DNA of 52,521 nt, from contig JAYMSP010000426.1 in the NCBI GenBank assembly GCA_036897095.1, positions 1 to 52,521 of the forward strand, given 5' to 3'. Positions within the stretch are counted from its first letter, which is position 1. Each line of letters begins with the position of its first letter. The position numbers were made by a program, and so were the translations under genes. Source of the stretch: Plantago elongata. Lineage: Eukaryota; Streptophyta; Magnoliopsida; Lamiales; Plantaginaceae. The notes under the pieces were generated by a model. That model searched no databases. It was not told where the DNA came from and saw only the letters and a list, made by a program, of their open reading frames with translations. Positions 31,626 to 42,824 of this stretch are shown here, one piece after another.

Positions 31626-34600
31626 ATGGATGCACAAGAAGAAGAGAAGTCGACAAGATTCTTCGTCGCAGTGCACGTCGGCGCGGGATACCACGCGCCG
31701 TCGAACGAGAAATCACTCCGCTCCGCCATGACGCGCGCCTCACTCGCTGCCGCTTCACTTCTCCGGAAGGTCACTCTTTTAATTGCTTACCTTTCCCCTA
31801 ATTCAATTCCAACTGTCTAAAGATTCAATTTTTTTTATTGCTGATCACATAGATAAGCTCTTTGAGTGGATTTATTGCAGTCGAAGCCGAAAATAGTATC
31901 GATTTCGTAGCTGAATTACTGCTGTTGCGTTTAAAAGAAATTAAAATTTGCATCTTTTGGGTGAAACAGAGGTCTGGTGGATGTATAGATGCTGTTGCAG
32001 CTGCTATTCGAGTTTTGGAGGTACATTCAATTGATCATCAACTCTTTTTTTTTTCTGTGACTTTCTGTGCTTGTATAGTCGTATTATTGGCTTAATATTC
32101 TACGGTGTGGAATGTTTCTAGATACTCATGTGTGCATCTAGATTGATAGATTCTAGTTCCAGTGTTACGTGATCGGCTTATGGTGCCATTATCTTTTAAC
32201 TTATGATGTATGAAGAGTAGAATTAAATTTATCCAAGAAGTGAGCTCTTTTTTTTATCTTAATCGTGGATTTCTCTGTTGGATCACCCATATCCGTATTG
32301 GTATGTTTCTGATAGGTGTTTATTCGGATTCTTCTGATATACGTATCATGCATTTTAAAGAATTCATTTGGTATTAGAAGGAAGAGCTCCCAGATTTGCC
32401 TAGGCTGAATGTAAAGAAAAAAGAGCCAAAAGGTTATAGAACTATAATAAAAATCATATATGATTTAGCTTGTATTTATGCTAAAAGTTATAAAACATTA
32501 GGTATACTTGACGCATCAATATCCTGTTTTTGGAGACTTTTTCGTGTCCACATTCGTCTTGTATCTGTATCTATAACCATATGCAGATCTGGGCTTGATA
32601 AGTAGTAGAGTATCATAGATGACCTTCTGGCAAAGTGTAATTTCCTTTTCTTTTTTAATTCTTTAAGGATGATCCTTGCACAAATGCTGGGCGAGGCTCA
32701 AATTTGACGGAGGATGGTCTTGTAGAATGTGATGCCAGTGTAATGGATGGTGATTCAGGAGCTTTTGGTGCTGTTGGAGCAGTGCCAGGTACTCATTATA
32801 CGATTTGTCTGGTGTTGACGTTGAAGTGACTGCCTTGCTAGCTTCTTTACCAATTACCATAATGCCTTGCAATTGTTGTGAAGCTGATTGTTACCAGGTG
32901 TTAGGAATGCAATCGAGATAGCTGTCATACTAGCCAAAGAACAGATGTGCAGTTCATCACTCTTGGGTCGAATACCCCCCATGTATGCAAAACAGTGATC
33001 AAATACTATATGCTACTATTGCTTATTCCTGGACATTTTACTGTCAGATGCTTTGTTTTCTCTGTCGACATGTAACCAAAGTAGTTTGGGAAAAACAAAC
33101 TTTGCATATGGGCTATAAGTTATTAGGTTTAGAGACTAGTAAATGTAATTCACCATGGGCTATATGGCTATATATATCCTGATCTACATGTTATTTTTTC
33201 GGGGATGGATCAAGTTACTGTTGAATCTTAGTTTCCTTAACTGTTTTCAGCAATGAATAATTTCCCGTGACATGGGCTTCAACTATATATGCGAACTGCA
33301 TAATTAGGCTCGTACATATATTCTATTTCTCCATGACTCCGTCTAATATAAAATGGAGAATTTGCACTTCATTTCAAGCATATTTATTTTTTAGGAGTTC
33401 ATTTATTGACTAAAAGAAAATGTACTTCCAGGTTTTTGGTTGGTGAAGGGGCCCGTATGTGGGCGAAATCCAAAGAAATTTATCTAGATGATACAGTAGC
33501 AGAGGCTGAAGAGGTAGTTTTCTCTTGATTTTAAGCATTTGTATTCTAACTAATCATAATGCCCTGGGCCAGAAAATGTAAGAGATTTTGACAAAGGCCA
33601 TTTTCTATATTTGTAATTTATCGTTTTGTAATCTAATACATGTCATTGTGGCAGTGGTTGGTGACCGAAAGGTCAAGAAATCAATGGAATAGATATAAAA
33701 CAATGCTTGATGATGCCAAAGCCTTAACTAATGCAGCAGCTCCAGGTATACTCGTACTGTAGTCCTTGGCACATAATATGTCATCATATGTTAGGTGTTC
33801 TCTCCAGTTTGTTTATGATTTTACTGTAAAGCTATAACCCATTGCTAATTAAGGTTCGTCTTCCCTCTATATAGCCAATGAAATTCTCTATAATGACATC
33901 AACATAAACTAATAGGCATTAATTTCCATACATGACATAAAACAACTGTTCTTGAAGTATAAATAAAGAATCAATAGTGGGTGGTAAAGTTGTAAATGTG
34001 TGTGTTTGATAGGGATAATGGTAAAAGTTTATCACGGGCAACCCATAAACAGTAACGAAAACTGAGACGCCATTTTTTTTATGCTATTGATTGTTTGGTT
34101 TGTAATTTAGAATTCCATATCAGGTCCTTATTTCTACTTTATCATACTCTCATGCTACTCCGTTTGATAATTCTACATAGAGATTTTAGAAGAACAATTT
34201 TCTGACAGGAGAAGCTCAATCATGCGAGAAACATGAAATCCAGTCATCTCCTCCGATTAGCCAAGAAGAGGACTGCATAGTGGACACAGTTGGAGTAATT
34301 TGTATAGATTCCGAGGGACACATAGCATCTGGGGCCTCTAGTGGTGGTATTGCACTTAAGGTGAACTTACAATTTCAGTCAACTGTTTGTAGGCGTGAAC
34401 TAAAGTTTGTGCTTGAGCAAAATAATTTCCGCACCAATACAATTTGAAATCTACAAGACTTAAACAAGGTAAAACATATGATGTCCCTCTTTGTCCCAAA
34501 ATTCATAGCTTCTTTTGTTCAGGTCAATGGCCGTGTGGGTCTAGCTGCAACGTATGGTTCTGGCTGTTGGGCCTTATCAAGAAGATCATTAGGAACTCCT

Positions 34601-35470
34601 AGTATTGTCGGTTGTTGTGTCAGTGGTGCTGGAGAGTATCTAATGAAAGGATTTGCTGCGCGCGAGTGTTGTATATCCTCGTCATTGTATGTCTCTTTTT
34701 GCCTGTGCTACTTTCCTTTATGCATTACTTTTTGTAATCTATTTGCCGTGCAACCTGAAAACTCTAATTTTAGATGTCTATTACATAGTAATGTAAAGTG
34801 ACAGCAACCGTCTCTTTGTTGCAGGTCCAATGCTGGTCCAGTCTCCGCTTGCACAAACGTATTGAGTGGTTTTCGTGAAGAGTATCAATGTAGCAGCAAG
34901 ATGAGTGCTGGAGTTTTACTTGTACAAGCTGACACTTATAGCAAGGTTAGGTTTAAACCTAGTAGGCTAGACACCAAATATGGATTTTTGTTTCATTATT
35001 CATGATCTGATGTTTCCTGTCAGGGCTCCGATATTCCTTTGGAACTAAATGCTGTTGAAATTGTTGCTGCCTATACCACCTCGTCATTTGGAGTAGGTTA
35101 TTTCGCGAGCTCTATGGACCGGCCTAAGGTACATTATCTATGTAATAACCAAGTACAATATTGGCCATCTTTTCTTTTTTCAATTCATTTTGTTGAAAAT
35201 TTGTATCCATATGTATAGCAATATAAAATACTTTGCTTAATCATATTTCTAATTCTACATGTAGTGAAATAGAACTATCCAATATAAAGCTGTACCTTGT
35301 GCTTCTTGAGTGAATATAGCTTCTGTTTATATGTCTGAATGGAAATCCTCAATTGTTCTGACGTTTTTCTTTATTAACAGGTATCCATCCTGCGCAGCTC
35401 TGTACTGCAAAATCAATATAAAGTCGATCAGTTTGCTGCTCGAGTTAATCTAGCTGGCGCAAAGTTATAA
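31626..35470 (+). CDS. threonine aspartase 1-like Ntn hydrolase
   Basis: Eleven GT-AG exons: 31626-31769, 31970-32020, 32668-32788, 32898-32982, 33432-33513, 33655-33745, 34209-34360, 34523-34686, 34825-34945, 35024-35128, 35381-35470. The product is 401 residues. The order [82 protein letters not shown] and GGIALK is that of the asparaginase-2/taspase family. Autocleavage before the threonine of DTVG (T218) should make the active N-terminal nucleophile. Human taspase 1 cuts regulatory proteins after aspartate; the plant role is not established to my knowledge. The closest remembered match is Arabidopsis At4g00590. No lesions are seen. Confidence 0.93.
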
Positions 35471-36099
35471 TGTTTAAAGCTGAGGAAAATAGTGTGTAGA
35501 ATATTTGCTGGCTGTCCTTTGTCTGAAGCTAGTTTAGTAATTAGTTCTACCAGAAATACTACAGCAATTGCGATCTTAATTTATACACAGTGGTCATAAG
35601 AATTTTATTCAAGTGTGGTACAGTAGTAGTACTTGTTAAGAGTTCTATCTTGGATTGAAATTTGAGTTACCATTTCTTGCTATATCCTTGGCCCCGTGTA
35701 CTAATGAGAAAATCAAACTCTGAAATACTTCGTAAAACATAGAGCAGGGAGAAGAATGGTATTGTAGATGATCGTCTGTGGCTGATAATCCCCGTGTTGA
35801 ATGAAGAAGAAACAGCAAGTGATATTCTTCTTGTCAACATTCACCTGGATGGGTGTTCAGGGAAATGTGTTCAATTCGACTAATTTATGGATACTGTTCT
35901 GCTTCCTGGTCCGTGTGTACAAATTGTGCCATCAATAGAGAACTGCATATGCGATTCGTGTTAAATCGGGAGCATAATTAGTTATGTTACAAATTTTCAC
36001 TTAGACGACATACTTTATACAAGTTAATAAATTGAGTAGTATTCTTCCTGGTAAATCGGAAGACCCTTTCACTTGAACATCATTCTGCATAACCGGTCA
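35471..36099. other. convergent 3' regions of taspase and PPTase
   Basis: The two genes end towards each other. This stretch holds their 3' UTRs and no further gene. Confidence 0.55.
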
Positions 36100-37755
36100 C
36101 TACTTAATTTTCCTGCATTCTTCATCATCATCACAAATGTGGGGATCAGATAAACCAGAGGATATCATGTGTCCCTGACGACACAATTTTACAAGTTCAT
36201 CAACCGTTATAACTGTGAAACTTGGATTCGGAAGATGTTTTGTCAAGCTGTACTCGTTTTCACCAAATTCCATTTGGTTTAGTGTTCTCCTATAACTCTC
36301 AATGGCCATCCGTGGAGGACCTCTTGCTACAGAGACCTGTGCAAGAAAGGTGAACGATGTGGCGATTTGGTGAGTTGACACTTGACAGATAATTTTTCGC
36401 AGGCACAAAACATGATGGAAACTAACCGAATAATTTTGTCCCAGTTCGCAAAGCCAAAATTTCCAGTCTTTCAACTCTTTTCCAGCAACTTTGACATATA
36501 TGTTGTCCCAAGTCGTGTGCTGGAATTCAACATCATCCAACTTGTAACCAACGCCAGCACCTATGGCCTTCACAAAAGCTTCCTTAAGGGACCAATATCT
36601 GCATGATTGTTGATCATTTGCTGTGAATTAACCTTTCCTTTATGATACTGACAAGTACATATTGACATGAACACACTTATACCTACCGTTCATATGAATC
36701 AAGCATCACACAAGTACATCATTCACATCTCTCGTTTTATACCAGTATTAGAAAACAAAGAAGCATCATAAATCCTTAAGCAAGCACCACATATTCTGAT
36801 TTTAAAACAAGCACACTAAACCCGCCAAACACCTTGCATTCTTATTTGATAGCATGCATCATAAAATCATCAAACGTCATACTAAATCTCCAACCGAGCA
36901 TATAAATTATCGCAAAAGTAATGCAACAAAAAAGATCACATGCCTGTAAAAGATCTTCAACATATCATCAGAATTGCGAGCGCTGATCACGTGATGCCAT
37001 TCTAAACTAGAGAAGTATGCCGAGAAATTCCGAATAAACTCCTCTGCTGTCTCGTTTGTAGGAATGGAATGAGAAACAATATCTACCCCAACAATGCAGA
37101 CAGGTTCGGATGCTATAGCAACATAGTCACCATGATGCGATACATTAAAATTAAAATTCGGGAATTCCAAAATTTCGTCATGCACCTAAGAAAAAACAAA
37201 GCACGAAATTAAAACATCTTGATAAAAACTCATGAATATAGGATCCTCATAAACATGAATATATGCTGTGTATATAAGTTGCTGGTGTTCGTGCTTCTTA
37301 GTTTCATTATACAAGTTACACTTACGGTTTAAGATTAATTCGTGGTCAAACTTGAAAACGATTAACTATCGAGAAATTCAAGTCGGGACGGAGGGAGTAT
37401 AATCAGTACCAAAAAAGGCTTTCCATGATCGGTACGGTGAATGAAGATCTGATGAAAAGGGATAGACAGGAGTTGGTGAACAAGAGCGTATTGCAATAGC
37501 TTGCTGACGTAAGCACGCTTTCGATCGTCCAGCTTGAGAAACCTAAATCAATCAGCTAAATTAACCAAAATTGTAAGTAAACGAAAAGGAATTGGATAGA
37601 AATCGAGAAAGGAATCATTGAATTTACCTGGAAATGGATGAGTGTTGATGATTGGGAAGAAGAGACATGAGAAAAGTATCGCCATTAGAGAGAGCATCAA
37701 ACGAAGGATTCCAATTGGAAATGTCAACAATCCATCTCTGTATGTATTTTTCCAT
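36100..37755 (-). CDS. 4'-phosphopantetheinyl transferase (Sfp/HetI type)
   Basis: Five exons on the minus strand: 37755-37628, 37542-37410, 37185-36944, 36598-36427, 36336-36100; 303 residues. The start MEKYIQRWIVDISNWNPS matches the plant N-terminus; a further upstream ATG is out of frame. Motifs: NFNVSHHGDYVAIAS (99-113), VGVDIV with metal ligand D122, and WSLKEAFVK (170-178). It moves phosphopantetheine from CoA onto acyl-carrier proteins and related carriers. SVARGPP and AIESYRRTL near the C-terminus are typical of plant forms. Intron 3 appears to use a GC donor (CAG-GCATGT, 36943). The last intron (36426-36337) is 90 bp and has no stop in frame, so its retention would add 30 residues without breaking the protein. 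Confidence 0.9.
37384..37402 (-). repeat. Stowaway-like MITE end in PPTase intron 2
   Basis: The minus strand reads TACTCCCTCCGTCCCGACTT, a typical Stowaway-type terminus, just inside intron 2 after the exon 2 donor. The opposite end was not found. Confidence 0.4.
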
Positions 37756-37808
37756 CTCAGATTATGAGCAGAACTAAGAATCAGAGGACGGACTATGTTC
37801 ATATTCAT

Positions 37809-38743
37809 TTTCGAACTTGATCATCATTTTTTTTTCGGTATTTACATTTTTGTTATATATCTGAAGAAAATGCAAAAATTATTTAATAACTGAAGAATAT
37901 ACTTCATCCATATACGTTTTTGTATTCGTTCAAAATTTATAGCAAAGTTTAACACTCTTTATTTTACTTTATCTCTACAAATATATTATAAATTTATCTA
38001 AGTTAATGAATTAATAATTATATTTTAAATTAGTATTTGTCTTATTATTAGTATAGATTAAGTAAATGCTATACCAAGAAGATTTTCAAATACTAATATT
38101 ATGCACATTTTGTTATATATATATATGTATGTGTACATCTTATTTACAGAACAATACTTATATTGAAGAATATATATTAAAATATATTTACATATAGTTA
38201 TATATTTGAAATAAGGGGGCAAAATGACAAGTTTTTGTGTATAAATAGTCACTGATCAATTATCAAACGACTATTTCTATAAAATAACGTCTATAACTCA
38301 ATTACATGCAAGTATATAATAGATTTGTTTTAATTACATATCACATGTGACATACATGTGATATCAATACGTTAAGGTTGTTTGGCAAATTTTAAACGTT
38401 GATAATTGAAGAGGGGCAAAAATGAGATTTCCAGCTTTTAAATCGTCAAAAGTCAAATTCGTGGACTTATATGTAATTAGGTTTGTTCTTACATGACTCA
38501 TATTTTATTGTTGCACTAATGAATACGTAGTTGTAATTAGGAAATGTAATAGAGGTTGTAGATGTAATTCGCCCTAAATTATTTTAGTTGAAAATGTTTC
38601 ATTATATATTTTTACTAAATTATTATTGTTATTATGAAAAATGAATGATCGGAAAAAATAACATAAAAATTTAGAAAAAAATTAGAGACAATAAAATAGA
38701 GATGGGCGTGGTTAAGTTTATAGCCGATTTGCCGAATATATTA
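37809..38743. other. AT-rich intergenic DNA
   Basis: PPTase promoter side followed by AT-rich sequence with many TATATA words. No gene, RNA or clear element is recognised. Confidence 0.45.
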
Positions 38744-38976
38744 CTCCTTTCATCCCGAAGAACTTCATACATTTGCAGAACTTCATATATTACCAAAAAA
38801 GAAAGTTACCTCACCACTAACAAATGATAAACAATCTCAACTTTACACATAAATTACATATTTTAACACTAAAAGTACACTATTCCTCACATTTTTCATT
38901 TCTTATCATTATTTTAACATTTTGCATAAAACTACGCGTCAACTCTAATGTATGAAGTTCTTCGGGACGGATGGAG
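38744..38976. mobile_element. Stowaway-like MITE, copy 2
   Basis: Terminal inverted repeats of about 30 bases (CTCCTTTCATCCCGAAGAAC and, at the other end, the reverse complement of CTCCATCCGTCCCGAAGAAC, both continuing TTCATACATT). TA stands on each side (38742-38743 and 38977-38978). It is 233 bp and non-coding. It is the inverted-orientation relative of copy 1 at 4859-5100. TIR, length and TA target fit Stowaway (Tc1/mariner) MITEs. Confidence 0.85.
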
Positions 38977-38978
38977 TA

Positions 38979-39685
38979 ACGATGAATAAAGTATTGCGAA
39001 TCACCCCCAAACCGCCAGAACAACTATGATTAGACGTCGTAAGCTACTAAAATAGAATTCAGAAAACACAAGCTTTTATGTACTTCGATCAAACGATCTA
39101 CGTGCACGGGACCAGGTGAAACCTTTTACTATCACTCGGGGATTGAATTTCATCAAAAATTACAAGCACAATCAACGAACAACAATCAAATAAAGTACTA
39201 GTGATAATTAAAAAGTAGAAAATATATTAAATAAAGTAGGAAAAAATGAAGTATGGGTGGAAATAAATAAAGTAGGTGGTAGATTTTTCGATTTAAGGTA
39301 TGAAAAAAATGAAATTTGAACGTATTTAAATGAAAGGCGGAAAGTTGAATTCGGAACGGAAAGAGTATATATTACTTGTACGTGACGTTAATAAGAATAT
39401 AATTATAAAACTATAGTATAGTATTTTGTAAAATTGCAAAAAAAGGCAAAGTAGATAACTATAATGTAATGTTTACGCAAACGAAGTGCATCTCAGTTGT
39501 TAATATGTTTCTCCTCCAATTAATAAATCTGAAGTTCGGGTTCCCGTTTCAAAAAAGTATATAATTTAACATTTAAAATGGCCAAGATGCCACCACCTTG
39601 TGCATGGTAATCGATATAGAAATGCTCATGCAGAAGATTCGCACCAGGCAATCACAACTCACGAGAAAGCCAAGCAAACTAGACT
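38979..39685. other. intergenic DNA with possible SINE fragment
   Basis: About 39480-39560 resembles a tRNA-derived SINE: an A-box-like CTCAGTTGTTAATATG, a B-box-like GTTCGGGTTCCCG and a short A-rich tail. About 39340-39370 looks like one eroded MITE end (CGGAACGGAAAGAGTA). No gene is seen. Confidence 0.35.
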
Positions 39686-39982
39686 CTAAAGTCTAAACCT
39701 ACTTCTAGCTAATCTCATTAGGACTATACATTCAGTGATAAGGTAACGAAGAAACAGGGGATGCTTGAAGTGAAGGAAATACTTAGTCAAGGCAAATTCC
39801 CACATATTACGCAGATTTGCATTCTTGGCTTGCTTTGCTGCATCAAGAGTGTTCAAAAGAAGCATTGCTATTGTCATTGGCCCGACTCCACCAGGAACAG
39901 GTGTGATAGCTGAAGCAATCTTGCTTGCCTCGTCGTAACAAACATCTCCGGCTAAACGATAGCCACGAGGATCACTTGCATC
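39686..39982 (-). pseudogene. orphan last exon of a chloroplast-type FolD gene
   Basis: After an acceptor (CCTGTGACAG) the minus strand reads [20 protein letters not shown], then [20 protein letters not shown] and [13 protein letters not shown]. This is the C-terminal exon of the bifunctional methylenetetrahydrofolate dehydrogenase/cyclohydrolase; [10 protein letters not shown] is its hallmark. The family normally ends soon after this point, but here the frame runs about 40 residues further before TAG, suggesting loss of the normal stop. No upstream exon, including the NADP-binding domain, was found in the next 5 kb of the minus strand, where a LINE fragment sits instead. It is probably a relic. 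Remembered Arabidopsis FOLD3/FOLD4 genes neighbour the taspase homologue, which supports descent in place. Confidence 0.72.
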
Positions 39983-40136
39983 CTGTCACAGGAACGGGAA
40001 AGTTTAGGGAAATGGGCAAGCGAAATCGGAAAGAACTTTGAGACGGTAAACCTCAACTCCAATGTAAAAATGTTGAAAGTGTCAAGAATAAAGTTTACTA
40101 GGTTTGTCAAATTCGGTTTATGTAGTGTCCTATAGT
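39983..40136. other. former FolD intron up to the LINE insertion
   Basis: Non-coding; ends in the TATAGT target sequence of the LINE fragment. Confidence 0.4.
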
Positions 40137-40616
40137 TTTTTTTTTTTGAAATAGTTACATTACTTAAGCATCCATACAAAGTACATAGTTATAGTCTACC
40201 CCCGAATTAGCAAGCTTCGGGTACAATTAAACCTATCCGAACTAAGAGAGGATAAAAGCCACCTAGGGCATTCGTCCCAAACATGCATAGTAAAACTAAG
40301 AGATACATCAATAGCAGGGTGGGGTCTAGTCTTAATTAACATAGTACTACTGTCGAACTTTGTCAAAATATCTACTACTTGATTCGCCTCCCTGAAGACG
40401 AGCCGGACTTCGCACGACAGGAAGGACCTAAGGATGTGGTGGATGTCCTCCACCAGATGTAGATGCAACCATGGTTGATCGACAACCTGCGAAGACAATT
40501 TAAAACATAACATGAATCAGTTTGAACTTCAAGAGAGGTAATACCTAATTGTCGTGAAACAATCAAACCATTTTTTAAAGCATACAACTCCGTCATATTA
40601 TTGTCTGTTATCCCAA
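40137..40616 (-). mobile_element. 5'-truncated LINE, RNase H end
   Basis: The minus strand reads ELYALKNGLIVSRQLGITSL, then VQTDSCYVLNCL, a frame shift, and VVDQPWLHLHLVEDIHHILR, then VRLVFREANQVVD. This is the RNase H-like domain found at the end of plant LINE ORF2 proteins. An A-run (T-run on plus, 40137-40147) closes the 3' end. TATAGT stands on both sides (40131-40136 and 40617-40622), a short target duplication. Length about 480 bp. Confidence 0.78.
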
Positions 40617-40622
40617 TATAGT

Positions 40623-41855
40623 CGTTTAAATAGATTTATCACATATTTATACTTTATATTCAATTGGAATTAATTTACTAAACAAGAAAATATCATTTTA
40701 AACGTAGGGTTGACTCATATGATAAATACATTGAACGAATTTAAATCTTACGTGTTTTACTAAAACATTCATTAATCAAATGATTATGTTACCATGCAAA
40801 AAATCCCAGTGTCAAACCTTGTACCAATTGTTGAGATGAAAGTGTAGAACAATGGCTAGACCTGGATATTGTTTTCACTGCCATTCTTCACCAATGGGCA
40901 ATGAAAGTGAAGAATGGTACTACTGTAAAGCTATAAGGAATCCTGCTCGTGAGTCTGCTCCAACTATTGGGGGCGTCCAGAAAGCCTCACTATTACAGTC
41001 CTGATACTCGCATGCTCGCCTCTCACCACCTTGGAGATTTCGATAATCCCATCCTGGAAGAGTAGATGGAGAAGAGACCTCTGCACATATTGGCTACACG
41101 GTGTTGCACATGGAGTTGAAGTCAAGTCGAGCACTACTGTATGAACAATATTGGCTCCTGAAGAAGGTAGTCCATTAGATAGTACCACAAATTGCATGGC
41201 ATAAGTCCCCAACTCCCAACCAGAATTCTTAGATTCTGAAAAAATCTAGCTCTTCTGATATATCATATTTTGTCACTTCCTACTATATGACGGAACATAT
41301 TATCTTTTCTGTGAAGTGGTGATGAAACTTGCTTATGCAAATGTTCAAAACTCCATGGGTGGTGGTCATGGAGCTTGAAGCTCTGATCATGGTTAGAGAT
41401 TCAGTATCCACCACGAAATTTAGTGACATGCCACTTGTTTTGCTTCACACAAAAACCTAATCAGAATTGACAAAACTCAATTCAAATGACATTGTTGAGT
41501 ATCCGTGTTTGTTTTACAATAAATAATGCATTCGTAAGGTTAGATAAAAGTTTTAAGCATGACATTTTATCCTGGAGGATGGGAGTATGTAATAAACCAT
41601 TACAACAAACCCACACACAGTAGACAGTGGGTTAGATCAAAATAGAGTTAAACTCGTAAATAGATAATGGTGAACAGCGAGTACATCTGTAGTACATCTG
41701 TACTTTAACTTATACCTACAACAATCACTGGTATCAGTGAAGCCAACCTACAAGCTCGATAAGGTTAGCTCATTAATAGACCTCTAACTCTAACTGTCAA
41801 ATCTAAAAGGTTATCAGCTTGTTTCAGTCATGAGACCATCTTCCGCAGGATCAGC
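40623..41855. other. spacer with an unidentified minus-strand ORF
   Basis: The minus-strand frame at 41212-40964 (82 codons) reads MQFVVLSNGLPSSGANIVHT and LLHLLFQDGIIEISKVVRGE. It looks protein-like, and a different frame continues it (EYQDCNSEAFWTPPIVGADS) after about residue 65, as in a frameshifted relic. I do not know the family. It does not match FolD or TFIIS exons. Nothing else is recognised. Confidence 0.35.
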
Positions 41856-42227
41856 TCATGTGGTGGAAGAAGTCGGAGGCCCTATTATCGTCACTGTGCC
41901 AACATCAGCATAAAATTCATTGCCACAACCCGTACACTGCAACTGAAAGCCAAAGGAAAACTTTTCAAATGTCAACATGTAAAACCACAAGTAACAATTA
42001 AATGGTATAAGAAGCTGATCCTATAGATAGGAAAGACATTTTTTCTACCTAAAGCTTCGTTGAGAACCCAATGTTAAGCATGACATCAATTTGCCATTCC
42101 AATGATAATATCGTATCATTTTATGCCAATCTAACTAGCAAGAACGTAAACCAAACAGAGAATGGAAATCGATCTCTTTATATTTGTAGGTTCAATGAAA
42201 GAAAGACCTTGGGCCTGTTGAGTTGGA

Positions 42228-42353
42228 AGAGAGATCCCATTGAATAGCCTATAAATCCTAGATTGTGTCAGTCTACTAGCTACACGAAAGCAGAGAGATC
42301 CCATGAAATCGCCTATAATTCCTATATTGTGTCAGTCTACTTGCTACACGAAA
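42228..42353 (+). repeat. 64-bp tandem duplication in a TFIIS-like intron
   Basis: The unit beginning AGAGAGATCCCAT and containing TTGTGTCAGTCTACT and GCTACACGAAAGCA occurs at 42228 and again at 42292, with a few changes. Confidence 0.8.
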
Positions 42354-42703
42354 GCACTCCTATGTTCTAACAGAAGAAGAAGATATCAAAGACAGGAACC
42401 TCTTTGTGTTACATAAAATACAAACCATACACCTAAACGGCTAAACCACTTGCCTTTCCCTATAAGAAGACAAAAGGGCATAAATTAAGATAAAAAAAAA
42501 CTCCCAAAGTGTACATGCACACTTTCAATGACTTTCGGAGAAAGCACCAAACATAACAACCATGTTCGAAGACTCGAGTCCATATTGTTAAAAGAATGGA
42601 ACAAAAGGCAATCATGTGACTGGAAAATTGAATGAATGAATGACTTATCTTCCAAGGACCAAATAAACCAAGTAAATGTCTGAGTGAAAGGGATGTTGAG
42701 ACT

Positions 42704-42824
42704 AAGGTTGTGTTCTCTTCAACTAAAAATCACTTCAGTCCAGTTCAGTTCAGTTCAGGCTTAGTTATAATTTATACTTTACTTCAGTTCAGTCCAGTAA
42801 ATCTCAGTTGAAGAGAACACCTTG
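42704..42824 (+). mobile_element. GTTCTCTTCAACTGA-family MITE, copy B
   Basis: Ends AAGG(TTG)TGTTCTCTTCAACT and AGTTGAAGAGAACACCTT are inverted repeats. The interior is CAGTTCAGTTCAGTTCAGG and similar words. 121 bp, non-coding, inside the last intron of the TFIIS-like gene. Confidence 0.65.

Noticed and set aside
37548-37808. 86-codon minus-strand frame starting at 37808
   Set aside because: The conserved PPTase N-terminus (MEKYIQRWIVDIS) lies in a different frame over the same bases; the longer frame has no family features.
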